Both the position numbers and the translations under genes were made by a program. A DNA stretch of 64,000 bases. Source: G963674685 sp964591275 (GTDB lineage Bacteria; Lernaellota; Lernaellaia; JACKCT01). Of this stretch, positions 53,364 to 61,123 are shown in pieces (the stretch's first letter is position 1; every line of letters starts with the position of its first letter). The stretch is from the NCBI GenBank assembly GCA_964591275.1, contig CAZQAE010000008.1:31854-95853 (forward strand), in the 5' to 3' direction. The notes beneath the pieces were generated by a model. The model worked only from the letters and a program-made list of their open reading frames with translations. It did no database searches and was not told the origin of the DNA.

Positions 53364-54605
53364 ATGCGTGATCTCATCATCATGTCCTGGAGAAATCTGG
53401 GCCGCAACAAGTGGCGCACGGCCATCACCGTGGCGGCCATCGCTTTCGCCGTCATCATCCTGATCTTCTTCAAAGCCATGCAGACCGGACAATACGCCGA
53501 GATGATCGACAACATCGTCAAAACCAATTCCGGCCATTTGCAGGTCCAGGCGCAGGATTTTCAGGAAGAGGGCGACATCAACCTTTCCGTGGACAACCCG
53601 GATGAGGTGATGAAACTGCTGGAAAATACGCCCGGCGTCCTCGCCGCCGTTCCCCGCGTCATGACCGGCATGCTCGTGAGCCATCGTGACCACTCCTTTG
53701 GCGCTCTAATTATCGGTACAGACGCAATAAAAGAGGCGCAGGTCACGCGAATCGCCAAAGTCATGAAGGAAGGCAAATACCTTGATCCCGCTGACCCCAA
53801 CGGAATCATCATAGGACACAAGCTGGCCAAAAACCTCAAGGCCGCGCTCGGCAACGAGCTTATCCTGATGGGCGCCGCCTCCGACGGCAGCACCGCAGCG
53901 GCCAAGGTCCAAGTTCGGGGCATCTTTAAAATGGGCCAGACCGATTTCGACCGACAATTCATTTTTGCCAATATCAGCAGCGTGCAGGAATGGACGGTCA
54001 TGGAGGGGCGGGTCAACGCCGTGGCGATTCTCTTGGAAAATTATAAGCTGATCGAGCCTGCCAAAGCGCAAATCCAAGCCGGTCTCGACGGCATGAAGAC
54101 TGATATAATGGAGCTCAAAGCCATGACCTGGGCCGAAGTCATGCCCGGCATCGACCAGGGCATCAAGCTCGACAAAGCCTTCGGCAAAATCACTTACGGC
54201 ATCCTTTTGCTCGTCGTGGCTTTCGGCATCCTCAATACCTTCCTGATGTCGGCCATCGAAAGAACACGCGAGTTCGGCGTCATGCTGGCCATCGGCGTCA
54301 AACCGAAAGTCTGCGGCTTGCTGATATTGCTGGAAAGTCAGGTTCTTTTTGTCGTCAGCTACGTCGTGGGCGCGGTCCTGGGCAGCGCCATCGCCTATTA
54401 TTTCCAGACGGTCGGCATCAAAATTTCCGGCGCGGAACAGATGATGGAGCAATATGGAATGAGCGGAACCATCTATCCGAATTTGGCGCCGGCGGTTTTG
54501 GGCGATACCTTTCTCATGGTTTGGATAATTGTTTTTATTGTCGCGTTGTATCCCGCCTGGCGCGTTACACGATTTCGGCCCGTGGAGGCGTTACGGCATG
54601 TTTAA
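53364..54605 (+). CDS. FtsX/LolC-type ABC transporter permease
   Basis: This 413-residue protein has an N-terminal membrane helix (KWRTAITVAAIAFAVIILIF), a large periplasmic MacB_PCD-like domain (VRGIFKMGQTDFDRQFIFAN) and three C-terminal helices. The FtsX domain reads LLLVVAFGILNTFLMSAIER and TREFGVMLAIGVKPKVCGLL. Such permeases power lipoprotein release or efflux. It lies between the LolA-like gene and a second permease. No ATP-binding subunit is in this operon in the window. Confidence 0.9.
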   Translation: MRDLIIMSWRNLGRNKWRTAITVAAIAFAVIILIFFKAMQTGQYAEMIDNIVKTNSGHLQVQAQDFQEEGDINLSVDNPDEVMKLLENTPGVLAAVPRVMTGMLVSHRDHSFGALIIGTDAIKEAQVTRIAKVMKEGKYLDPADPNGIIIGHKLAKNLKAALGNELILMGAASDGSTAAAKVQVRGIFKMGQTDFDRQFIFANISSVQEWTVMEGRVNAVAILLENYKLIEPAKAQIQAGLDGMKTDIMELKAMTWAEVMPGIDQGIKLDKAFGKITYGILLLVVAFGILNTFLMSAIERTREFGVMLAIGVKPKVCGLLILLESQVLFVVSYVVGAVLGSAIAYYFQTVGIKISGAEQMMEQYGMSGTIYPNLAPAVLGDTFLMVWIIVFIVALYPAWRVTRFRPVEALRHV

Positions 54606-54653
54606 AGCCTCAGAACCGACATTCAAAGCCCGAGAAGCGATGAGGATTTCCGA

Positions 54654-55883
54654 ATGCTGATTATGATAAAAACGGCGTGGCGGAATTTGTGGCGAAACAA
54701 ACGCCGGACCCTCATTATGATTTCGGCGATTACCGTCGGGCTTTTCGGCGTCGTCGGATTCATCGGCCTGATGAATGCCTACAAGGAAAACATGCGCGAC
54801 AACGCCGTGAACACGCTCACGGGGCACGTCAAAATCACCGCGCTCGGCTACCATGACAATCCGGTTCCCACCTTAAATTTTCCCTTGCCGCCGGGTGCCG
54901 TGCAGGCGATCAACAACGCCCCGGAAGTCGTAGGCGCCGCCAGCCGCGTGGTCGGGATGGTGATGGCCTCAAACTCCGAACGTTCGGACCAGGTGACGCT
55001 GTTGGGCATTGAACCGGGACGCGAAGCCAAGGTCTCCATCCTGCCCAAATCCATCATCGAGGGCCGCTGGCTCAAAGGCGGCGACAAACGTAAAATCGTC
55101 GTCGGGAAAAGCCTTTTGGAGCGCTTCAAAACGAAGCTTGGCCGCCGGATCGTCCTGATGGCCTATGACGCCGAAGGGGAGCTATCCAGCCAAGTGTTTC
55201 GTATCGTCGGCGTATTCAAGACACCGACCGACGCCTTCGACAAAACGCACATTTATGTACCTCTGGAACAAGCGCAGGAGTTTTTCGTGATTCCGGGGCG
55301 CGTGACGGAACTGGTTATCATGGGAGAATCGGCGGAGAGGGCTCAGGAACTTGTCGCCGAAATAAAAGCGCATTGGAAAGGCGACCCGAATCTGGAAATT
55401 AAGGACTGGCTCGAAATGCTGCCGATGCTCGCGCAGCTTTTCAAGTTCTGGGATGCGGGCTTGGCGATCTTTTACTCGATCTATTTCATCGCCATGGCCT
55501 TCGGCATCGCCAATACCTTCCTGATGGTTGTCCATGAACGTACGCGCGAGTTCGGCGTCATGCTGGCCCTAGGTGTATCGCGAAAAATGATCATGATCAT
55601 GATGATCGCGGAATCGATGCTGCTAGCCGTGTTCGCCGGGGCCGTGGGCGCGGGTTTGGGCATCGCTATGAGCTTCTATTTCGGCAAGTTCGGGCTGGAC
55701 CTGAGCTTTGCCGCCGCCGGCCAGGAATATTTCGGCGCAAGCTCCGTCATGTATCCGTATCTGACCGCCAAAGATGTCGCAGCCTCGCTGCTGGCCACAA
55801 TCGTCACGGCAATCTGCGTGTCCATCTACCCCGCGTGGAAGGCAGGCCGCGTGCAACCCGTCGAAGCCATCCGCATGCAGTAG
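54654..55883 (+). CDS. FtsX/LolC-type ABC transporter permease, second copy
   Basis: This 409-residue protein has the same layout as the first permease: N-terminal helix (RRTLIMISAITVGLFGVVGF), periplasmic domain (FRIVGVFKTPTDAFDKTHIY) and C-terminal FtsX domain (MAFGIANTFLMVVHERTREF, GVMLALGVSRKMIMIMMIAE). GAGG precedes the ATG by eight bases. Two distinct permeases side by side suggest a LolCE-like heterodimer that extracts or delivers lipids with the adjacent LolA-like carrier. The ATPase must be encoded elsewhere or shared. Confidence 0.9.
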   Translation: MLIMIKTAWRNLWRNKRRTLIMISAITVGLFGVVGFIGLMNAYKENMRDNAVNTLTGHVKITALGYHDNPVPTLNFPLPPGAVQAINNAPEVVGAASRVVGMVMASNSERSDQVTLLGIEPGREAKVSILPKSIIEGRWLKGGDKRKIVVGKSLLERFKTKLGRRIVLMAYDAEGELSSQVFRIVGVFKTPTDAFDKTHIYVPLEQAQEFFVIPGRVTELVIMGESAERAQELVAEIKAHWKGDPNLEIKDWLEMLPMLAQLFKFWDAGLAIFYSIYFIAMAFGIANTFLMVVHERTREFGVMLALGVSRKMIMIMMIAESMLLAVFAGAVGAGLGIAMSFYFGKFGLDLSFAAAGQEYFGASSVMYPYLTAKDVAASLLATIVTAICVSIYPAWKAGRVQPVEAIRMQ

Positions 55884-55906
55884 GCTCCAAACCTGAGGCA
55901 TGTGGA

Positions 55907-57367
55907 TCACATATCAGCGGATTGTTGAACTTGCATATACTCAGAGTGCCCCAGCAAATAAAGCAGCAAGTAAGCTGGAATTTTTATTATCGTCGCCTTA
56001 CCGGCGGATAGTATGTCAAATTCCTCAGCCTGTTTCACAACCATGATTCCCGTTTTGGCTTGTGAAATTTTTATCAATTCTCGCAGATTTTTCTCATCCT
56101 TATTTGTCGTTTGCGACTTGTACTTAACCTCGATTGGGATGATAAGCCCATTGGGGAATATCTGCACAAGATCCACTTCCTGATCTTTTTTGTTTCGCCA
56201 GTAGCCAAACCTCGGAATTTGCTGGTAATGATATGAATAGAAATGCTTATACACTGCGGTTTCAATGATAAGACCCATTTCATCCGAGTTTGCCAGAATT
56301 TCCTGCCCTTTCATCAGAACAGCGTTTCGCACGGAGGTATCGGAAATATAGGCTTTCCGCCTACCTTTCAGTCCCATTTTTCCGCTTTGGCGCATCGGGG
56401 CCAAATGATACAGCAAGCCGGCTGAGCTCAAATATTCAATGTAATTGGAAACCGTGGAGGCGCTGACGCCAATTTCCTTAGACAACATTTTCTTGTCAAC
56501 AATGCCGCCGCTGTGAAGACAAAAATATATGAACAACCGTTCCATTTCCGTCACGTTTCTGATGCCGAAAGCTGCCGTCATGTCTCGTTTGAGAACTTTC
56601 TCCACGACATCTTCACGCAGGATTCGCTGGACTTCCGCAAGGTCTTTCTCGAGCACCAACTCAGGAAAACCACCCTTCATCAGGTAGTCATGAAAATGAT
56701 CCTTAATATCCGCCGTCTTTAAAACCAGATCGGCAAGCTCATCTTTTTGTAATTTCGGCAGTCCCATCACCCGAAGGCCTGGGTGTAACTCTGGCGTGGA
56801 GAATTCCGACAGGCACAGATGTTCGTAGAAAGACAGAGTGGGCACTTTGATGGTAGTCCAGCGCCCGACTCCAGATTCCTGAGAACCGGTAGCCAGTTCC
56901 ACGGCGGCGGAGCCTGTGGCAACGATTTTCAGGTCCGGTTGGAAATCGACAGCATGCTTTATCCAAGTCGGCCAATCCTTATAGTACTGCACTTCGTCAA
57001 GCAGCAGCAGCGTACGCCCTTTTCCACCGAGAGTATTTTCGCGATAAACATCAAGGATATGGTCCAGCATGCGCTCCTGGGCCGTCAGTTTGACCAGTGG
57101 ATGGTCCAGGGATAAATAAAATATTTCCTTGGGTTCCCAACCGTTGGATATAAAATACTCAATGAGTTGCATTAGTATGACGGTTTTGCCGACACGACGA
57201 GGTCCGGAAATGACAGTTGCCCGATTCCAGTCCGGCTTGGTCACCCAATGAAGTGTCTCGTGGAAGGAGGCGCGATGAAAAGAGTATTTCCGGAATGTTT
57301 CACCTTTCCACCAAGGATTCATTCCCTGCATAACCTGAAAAAGCTGAGGATCATCGATAATCGACAT
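55907..57367 (-). CDS. AAA+ ATPase with DUF4143 domain
   Basis: This 486-residue cytoplasmic protein has an N-terminal P-loop (VISGPRRVGKTVILMQL), Walker B (TLLLLDEVQYYKDW) and sensor-like IVATGSAAVEL. A winged-helix segment follows (EIGVSASTVSNYIEYLSSAG) and then DUF4143 with a PD-(D/E)xK-like core (YWRNKKDQEVDLVQIFPNGL, IPIEVKYKS). The family is widespread, horizontally mobile and of uncertain role; links to toxin-like or defence functions have been suggested. Two tandem palindromes just upstream suggest autoregulation or repression. Confidence 0.9.
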   Translation of the reverse strand: MSIIDDPQLFQVMQGMNPWWKGETFRKYSFHRASFHETLHWVTKPDWNRATVISGPRRVGKTVILMQLIEYFISNGWEPKEIFYLSLDHPLVKLTAQERMLDHILDVYRENTLGGKGRTLLLLDEVQYYKDWPTWIKHAVDFQPDLKIVATGSAAVELATGSQESGVGRWTTIKVPTLSFYEHLCLSEFSTPELHPGLRVMGLPKLQKDELADLVLKTADIKDHFHDYLMKGGFPELVLEKDLAEVQRILREDVVEKVLKRDMTAAFGIRNVTEMERLFIYFCLHSGGIVDKKMLSKEIGVSASTVSNYIEYLSSAGLLYHLAPMRQSGKMGLKGRRKAYISDTSVRNAVLMKGQEILANSDEMGLIIETAVYKHFYSYHYQQIPRFGYWRNKKDQEVDLVQIFPNGLIIPIEVKYKSQTTNKDEKNLRELIKISQAKTGIMVVKQAEEFDILSAGKATIIKIPAYLLLYLLGHSEYMQVQQSADM

Positions 57368-57386
57368 GGCGTGGCTCCTTTTGCTA

Positions 57387-57414
57387 AAAGTCGACTTTGT
57401 GCAAAGTGTACTTT
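57387..57414 (-). promoter_or_regulatory. Two tandem palindromic candidate operators
   Basis: AAAGTCGACTTT (57387-57398) and AAAGTGTACTTT (57403-57414) are both of the form AAAGTNNACTTT, with centres 16 bp apart. They lie 20-47 bp upstream of the DUF4143 ATPase start. The surrounding DNA is AT-rich. The binding protein is unknown. Confidence 0.55.
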
Positions 57415-57596
57415 AGTTAAAAGCGCATTTCAAGATAAATAAGCTCGTTTTACTTAACTTTTGCACCCATAAAAACGAGAAAAGTTGTTGGATTTCCTTT
57501 TTGACGATGCCGCTGGATTCCACGCAGGTCCTCGGTGTGGCGATCCGTGATGTCGCCTTGTGTTTCAATACTGCGATGGTGTAAAATGGTTTTCGT

Positions 57597-57631
57597 AAAA
57601 TTGGGCTTTTGTTTTTTAGGCCCAATTTTTT
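57597..57631 (+). terminator. Terminator-like hairpin upstream of subtilisin gene
   Basis: AAATTGGGC, a loop of 13 bases (TTTTGTTTTTTAG) and GCCCAATTTTTT form a stem with a T-run. It lies 94 bp before the protease start. No plus-strand gene precedes it, so it may be an attenuator in the 5' leader or the end of an unseen small RNA. Confidence 0.55.
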
Positions 57632-57724
57632 CGTTGGAACAAACCCGGAGGGAAAAGGCTCTTTTTCAAAGCCCCGTTTTTTTCCAATGAAGAATCAGAA
57701 AAATAAGGCGAAGGAGGTTTTTTC

Positions 57725-60586
57725 ATGCGTCATTTGATTTTGGCCGCAGTGATTGCGGCGATTCTATTTCCGGTCATAACATCCGCCGCTTATATCGACC
57801 CCAATCTCATCGTGGAAATGGATCAAGCGGGCGATGACTACGTTTCGGTTTTGATCATCATGAAAGACAAGGTCGATCTTGACGACATGGTGGCGACGCT
57901 GAGTCGGAAACATGCCTCTTTGGCCAGTCGTCACTACGATGTCATCACAGCCCTGCAGGAAAAAGCCGCCCTGGCGCAAACGGCCATCCTGTCGTCCCTG
58001 GCCGGCGCGCAGGCCGCAAGCCAGGTGAAGAATGTCAAATCCTTTTGGATCAGCAATATGATCGCCGTGCAGGTTCGTCCCGCGTTCGTGGAGAGGATCG
58101 CCGCGAGGGCGGATGTCAAATCCGTACTGCTCGATCCCCCCATCGAACTCATCGAACCCGTTTCCAAAAGTCCCGCTCCTCCCCGCACGATCGCGCTTGT
58201 TGAAAACGGCGTGCTCTCGGCCCGTGCGCCGGAAATGTGGGCTTTGGGATACGACGGAAGCACGGCCCTAGCCTGCGATCAGGACACCGGCGCCGATGGG
58301 ACTCACGTCGCCTTTGCCAACCGCTGGCTCGGCCTGGAAGTTCCGCCGGCGCAAGCCTGGTTTGATCCGCTGGGAAACGAAACCTTTCCGACGGAATCCT
58401 GGGGCAATGATCACGGCACGCACACGCTGGGGACCATGGTCGGAAACGACGGCATGGGCAATCAGATTGGCATGGCGCCCGCCGCGAAGTGGATCGGAAC
58501 CAAAACCATCGACACGGGCGGCGAGATTTTGTCCGACGCGGTCGCAGCATTTCAGTGGTCTGCGGACCCCGACGGCAACCCGGCCACCATGGACGACGTC
58601 CCGGACGTGATCAATAACTCATGGGGTTTGTCGCGTAATTATTACGGTGATTGCCGGCCCGATTTCAACGACGCCATCGACGCGGCTGAAGCGGCGGGCG
58701 TAGTAGTAGTGTTCGCTGCGGGCAACGAAGGTCCGGAAACTGAGAGCCTGCGCTCGCCGGGCAATCGGATCGCAACAGCCGTGAGTTCCTTCGCCGTAGG
58801 AGCGCTGGAACAAGACGGCGAGACCATCGCCGACTTTTCCAGTCGCGGTCCCTCGGACTGCGATCATGCTACGATCAAGCCGGAAGTTTCCGCCGTGGGC
58901 GTTGATGTCCGCAGCGCCATGCCCGGCGACGAATATCAAATTATGAGCGGCACCTCCATGGCCTGCCCGCACGTGGCGGGCGCCGTCCTTCTGCTTCGCG
59001 ACGCCTTTCCCGACACCCCGCCCGAAGATGTCAAATGGGCGCTTTACATTACTGCAGTGGATCTCGGCGTTCCCGGCGAAGACAACACCTTCGGCCGAGG
59101 GCGAATCGACGTGATGGAAGCCTACGCCTATCTTTTGAGCAATACCGACTGCGACCGGGACGGCGACACTTTCGATAGCGAAGGCGACTGCGGCGGCAAC
59201 GACTGCAACGATTACGATCCTGATATTCATCCCGGACATGCGGAAATTTGCGGCGATAATAAGGACAACGACTGCAACGACCTGATCGACGCGGATGACC
59301 CTGGCGTCGTAGTCACAGACCCGGAAGTCTGCGGCGATGGCGCAGACAACAATTGCAACAACCTAGTGGATTATGAGGACCCCGCCTGCCTCATGGGCGG
59401 ACCGGACGCATTCGGTTATACCTGGGATTATTCGGAACCCTATGTTTGGAATGACGTTTCCGATGGCGCGCTCGGCCCGCAGGCGGACGACGTGGCGTCC
59501 TCTCCGGTTAGCCTGGGTTTCAATTTTGCATTTTACACGGATTTCTTCGACGCCACGCATGTCACCACAAACGGCCACGTCAGCTTCAGCGGCGAAACGA
59601 GGCCCGGGATGGAATGCGAAGAATCTCAAATTTTTATGGCCAATTTCGCCGGATTGTGGCTGGATTTGGACACCACGTCGGTTGGAGCGATTTACTACAA
59701 GACCACGGGCGAGGCACCGACGAGACATTTCACCACGCAATGGGATGCCGTTCCCGTGTTCGGCGACAGCGGCAATACGGGAACATTCCAAGTGGTTTTG
59801 GAAGAGGGAAGCAACGACATCATTATCTATATCCAGGACGGGTACGTCGGAAAATCGAACAACATTCTCATTCGCGGCTCCGAGACGGGACATTACTTAA
59901 GTTCCCATTGCGGCGAATTTATGCCGGCAAACGGCATGGCGGTGCGCTTCAAGTATCCGGGCCAAGCGTACTGCCTGGGATGCTGGATCGACGGCATATG
60001 TTTTTCGGACGACGCGAAGAAGCCCTATGATCCCTGTCTGATATGCGATGTCGATCAGTCCCAGGAAATCTGGAGCCACAACGACGGCGTTAGCTGCGAC
60101 GACGGCGCCTTTTGCAACGGAAACGACCAGTGCCAGGGGGGAACATGCTCGGATCATGACGGCGATCCCTGCTCAGACGATGGACTGTTTTGCAACGGCG
60201 AAGAGTATTGCGACGAGCTCGCCGACGGGTGCGATCGCCAAAATGCCCCGGATTGCGTTGACGATGGCCTATGGTGCAACGGCGAGGAGTTCTGCGACGA
60301 AGACAACAATGAGTGTGGCCACCGCGACGGGCTGGATTGCCCCGGAGATGACGTGTTCTGCAACGGCGAGGAGTCCTGCGACGAAGAATCGAAAGAATGC
60401 CTGAGCGGCGGAAATCCCTGTCTGGATGGGCAGATATGCGACGAGGAAAACGGGGAATGCATCACGCCGACGGATGATGATTCGGATGACGATGCTTCCG
60501 ACGATGACACCGATGTCAGCTTCGCCGACGACGATGATGATGACGACAATGACGATTCTGGCGGAAAAATCTGTTCATTCCTCTAA
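57725..60586 (+). CDS. Secreted subtilisin-family protease with Cys repeats and Asp-rich tail
   Basis: This 953-residue protein has a signal peptide and an inhibitor-I9-like propeptide (about residues 25-130). The S8 catalytic domain has the Asp in ACDQDTGADGTHVAF, the His in NDHGTHTLGTMVG, the oxyanion Asn in AAGNEGPE and the Ser in SGTSMACPHVAGAV. A MopE-like metal-binding segment (CGDNKDNDCNDLIDADD, CGDGADNNCNNLVDYEDP) is next, then a beta domain. Cys repeats with DDGLFCNGEEYCDE follow, shared with 43913-45871. The end is an aspartate tract and GGKICSFL. AAGGAGG gives a strong ribosome site. Likely active and surface-attached. Confidence 0.92.
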   Translation: MRHLILAAVIAAILFPVITSAAYIDPNLIVEMDQAGDDYVSVLIIMKDKVDLDDMVATLSRKHASLASRHYDVITALQEKAALAQTAILSSLAGAQAASQVKNVKSFWISNMIAVQVRPAFVERIAARADVKSVLLDPPIELIEPVSKSPAPPRTIALVENGVLSARAPEMWALGYDGSTALACDQDTGADGTHVAFANRWLGLEVPPAQAWFDPLGNETFPTESWGNDHGTHTLGTMVGNDGMGNQIGMAPAAKWIGTKTIDTGGEILSDAVAAFQWSADPDGNPATMDDVPDVINNSWGLSRNYYGDCRPDFNDAIDAAEAAGVVVVFAAGNEGPETESLRSPGNRIATAVSSFAVGALEQDGETIADFSSRGPSDCDHATIKPEVSAVGVDVRSAMPGDEYQIMSGTSMACPHVAGAVLLLRDAFPDTPPEDVKWALYITAVDLGVPGEDNTFGRGRIDVMEAYAYLLSNTDCDRDGDTFDSEGDCGGNDCNDYDPDIHPGHAEICGDNKDNDCNDLIDADDPGVVVTDPEVCGDGADNNCNNLVDYEDPACLMGGPDAFGYTWDYSEPYVWNDVSDGALGPQADDVASSPVSLGFNFAFYTDFFDATHVTTNGHVSFSGETRPGMECEESQIFMANFAGLWLDLDTTSVGAIYYKTTGEAPTRHFTTQWDAVPVFGDSGNTGTFQVVLEEGSNDIIIYIQDGYVGKSNNILIRGSETGHYLSSHCGEFMPANGMAVRFKYPGQAYCLGCWIDGICFSDDAKKPYDPCLICDVDQSQEIWSHNDGVSCDDGAFCNGNDQCQGGTCSDHDGDPCSDDGLFCNGEEYCDELADGCDRQNAPDCVDDGLWCNGEEFCDEDNNECGHRDGLDCPGDDVFCNGEESCDEESKECLSGGNPCLDGQICDEENGECITPTDDDSDDDASDDDTDVSFADDDDDDDNDDSGGKICSFL

Positions 60587-60679
60587 ACCACGGATGATAA
60601 GGAGAACCAACTTGACTCAAATTGCGCCTTTTTCAATAAATTTTTCACAGCCTAAAATTACGCTGAAATCGCTGAAACC

Positions 60680-61087
60680 ATGACTTGCCCCTTTTGCCAT
60701 TTGCCGAAAGACCGCCTCATCGCGCAAAACGATTACGCGGTGGCTATCGCCGACGAATCTCCCGTCAATCCCGGCCATGCGCTGGTGATTCCCCGGCGCC
60801 ATGTCGAGTCGTGGTTCGATACCGATGAGGCGGAGCGGCTAGGGATCCTGCACCTGATCGATGAGCTGAAATCCAGGCTGGACACCGAGCACTGCCCTGA
60901 CGCCTGGAATATCGGCATCAATGACGGCCTGGCCGCCGGACAGACAATCATGCACTTGCATATTCACCTCATACCCCGTTACTCTGAAGATGTAGACGAT
61001 CCACGCGGCGGAGTTAGACATGTCATACCGGAGCGAGGAAACTATAAGCGTCCTGGCCACGTACCGAAGGCAAAAATTGGAGACTAG
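60680..61087 (+). CDS. HIT-family nucleotide hydrolase/transferase
   Basis: This 135-residue cytoplasmic protein has the histidine triad in IMHLHIHLIPRYSED and an N-terminal zinc-like CPFC pair. The IPRRHVESWFD and NIGINDGLAAGQT blocks are also typical of Fhit/HinT-like proteins that hydrolyse nucleotide phosphoramidates or dinucleoside polyphosphates. The C-terminus (GGVRHVIPERGNYKR) matches family members. It stands between two protease genes; the three may not be an operon. Confidence 0.93.
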   Translation: MTCPFCHLPKDRLIAQNDYAVAIADESPVNPGHALVIPRRHVESWFDTDEAERLGILHLIDELKSRLDTEHCPDAWNIGINDGLAAGQTIMHLHIHLIPRYSEDVDDPRGGVRHVIPERGNYKRPGHVPKAKIGD

Positions 61088-61123
61088 AAGGCTTGGTCCA
61101 GGAACATTAACGAGGAGAAATCG

